Assembly: GCA_034401795.1 (NCBI GenBank)
Contig: CM067366.1
Coordinates: 83,048,116-83,112,115 of the forward strand
From: Chaetoderma sp. LZ-2023a
Taxonomy: Eukaryota; Mollusca; Caudofoveata; Chaetodermatida; Chaetodermatidae
Direction: 5' to 3'
DNA: 64,000 bases
Numbering within the stretch: position 1 is the first letter of the stretch; every line of letters begins with the position of its first letter. The notes under the pieces were generated by a model. That model saw nothing but the letters and a program-made list of their open reading frames with translations, was not told the origin of the DNA and did not search any database. The translations under genes and the position numbers were made by a program. Below are positions 63,971 to 64,000 of this stretch, one piece after another.

Positions 63971-64000
63971 AGTAATGATGTATTACACATCTCTATATAT

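Overview
This window looks like nuclear DNA of a marine invertebrate, most likely a lophotrochozoan and probably a mollusc. Evidence: spliced exons with GT/AG introns, a very high load of transposons and microsatellites, and a dispersed repeat (about 10010-11235, inverted copy about 62088-62690) ending in AGCTCAC(C/T)TGGCC next to GACGGACG tracts, a style common in mollusc genomes. No species was identified.

Region 1 (1 to about 9990) is a compact, visibly more GC-rich block of about 16 tightly packed genes on both strands. I read it as the virion module of an integrated Polinton/Maverick-like (adintovirus-like) DNA virus. It holds a candidate jelly-roll capsid protein, a P-loop packaging-type ATPase, a TM-tailed virion protein, a small beta-rich capsid-like protein, small membrane/coiled-coil proteins and a truncated secreted protein. 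No integrase, type B polymerase or adenain-type protease is visible, so the element either continues left of the window or lost those genes. Most genes carry stops or frameshifts. Nearly every gene start follows a common promoter-like signal: a TTTAA core, 10-23 nt, then ATG, with a TATA/ATAG box in between. Several sites are divergent and serve two genes. This is the strongest candidate for undescribed biology.

Region 2 (10.0-35 kb) is a transposon pile-up. It has the tandem dispersed repeat, a 3' fragment of a non-LTR retrotransposon (12265-11285), a possible MITE, a 1.3 kb homopyrimidine tract, and a hAT transposon (19267-29560) with a near-perfect 8-bp target duplication. The hAT is split by a full-length BEL/Pao LTR retrotransposon (20893-28382; 5-bp target duplication GAAGC; LTRs about 1% different by eye). 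After it come a full-length Tc1 element with an intact transposase (29993-31649), a second degraded Tc1 (31660-33172) only a few TA units away, and a non-LTR reverse transcriptase fragment (33838-34894).

Region 3 (35-41 kb) is non-coding: a G-rich quadruplex-prone tract, a degenerate tandem repeat and dispersed repeats.

Region 4 (41.35-61.17 kb, + strand) carries seven recognisable exons of a ceramide kinase/ceramide kinase-like (CERK/CERKL family) gene spread over 20 kb. Its 12.2 kb intron holds an internally deleted Tc1 copy, an antisense Ty3/gypsy element with one clear and one possible chromodomain, and a 40-bp minisatellite. The start of the gene, and probably its 3' end, are not seen.

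Two families of short foldback (palindromic) repeats are scattered from 16 to 63 kb, especially in and around the kinase introns. The last 3 kb holds more of these repeats and the tail of a non-LTR retrotransposon.
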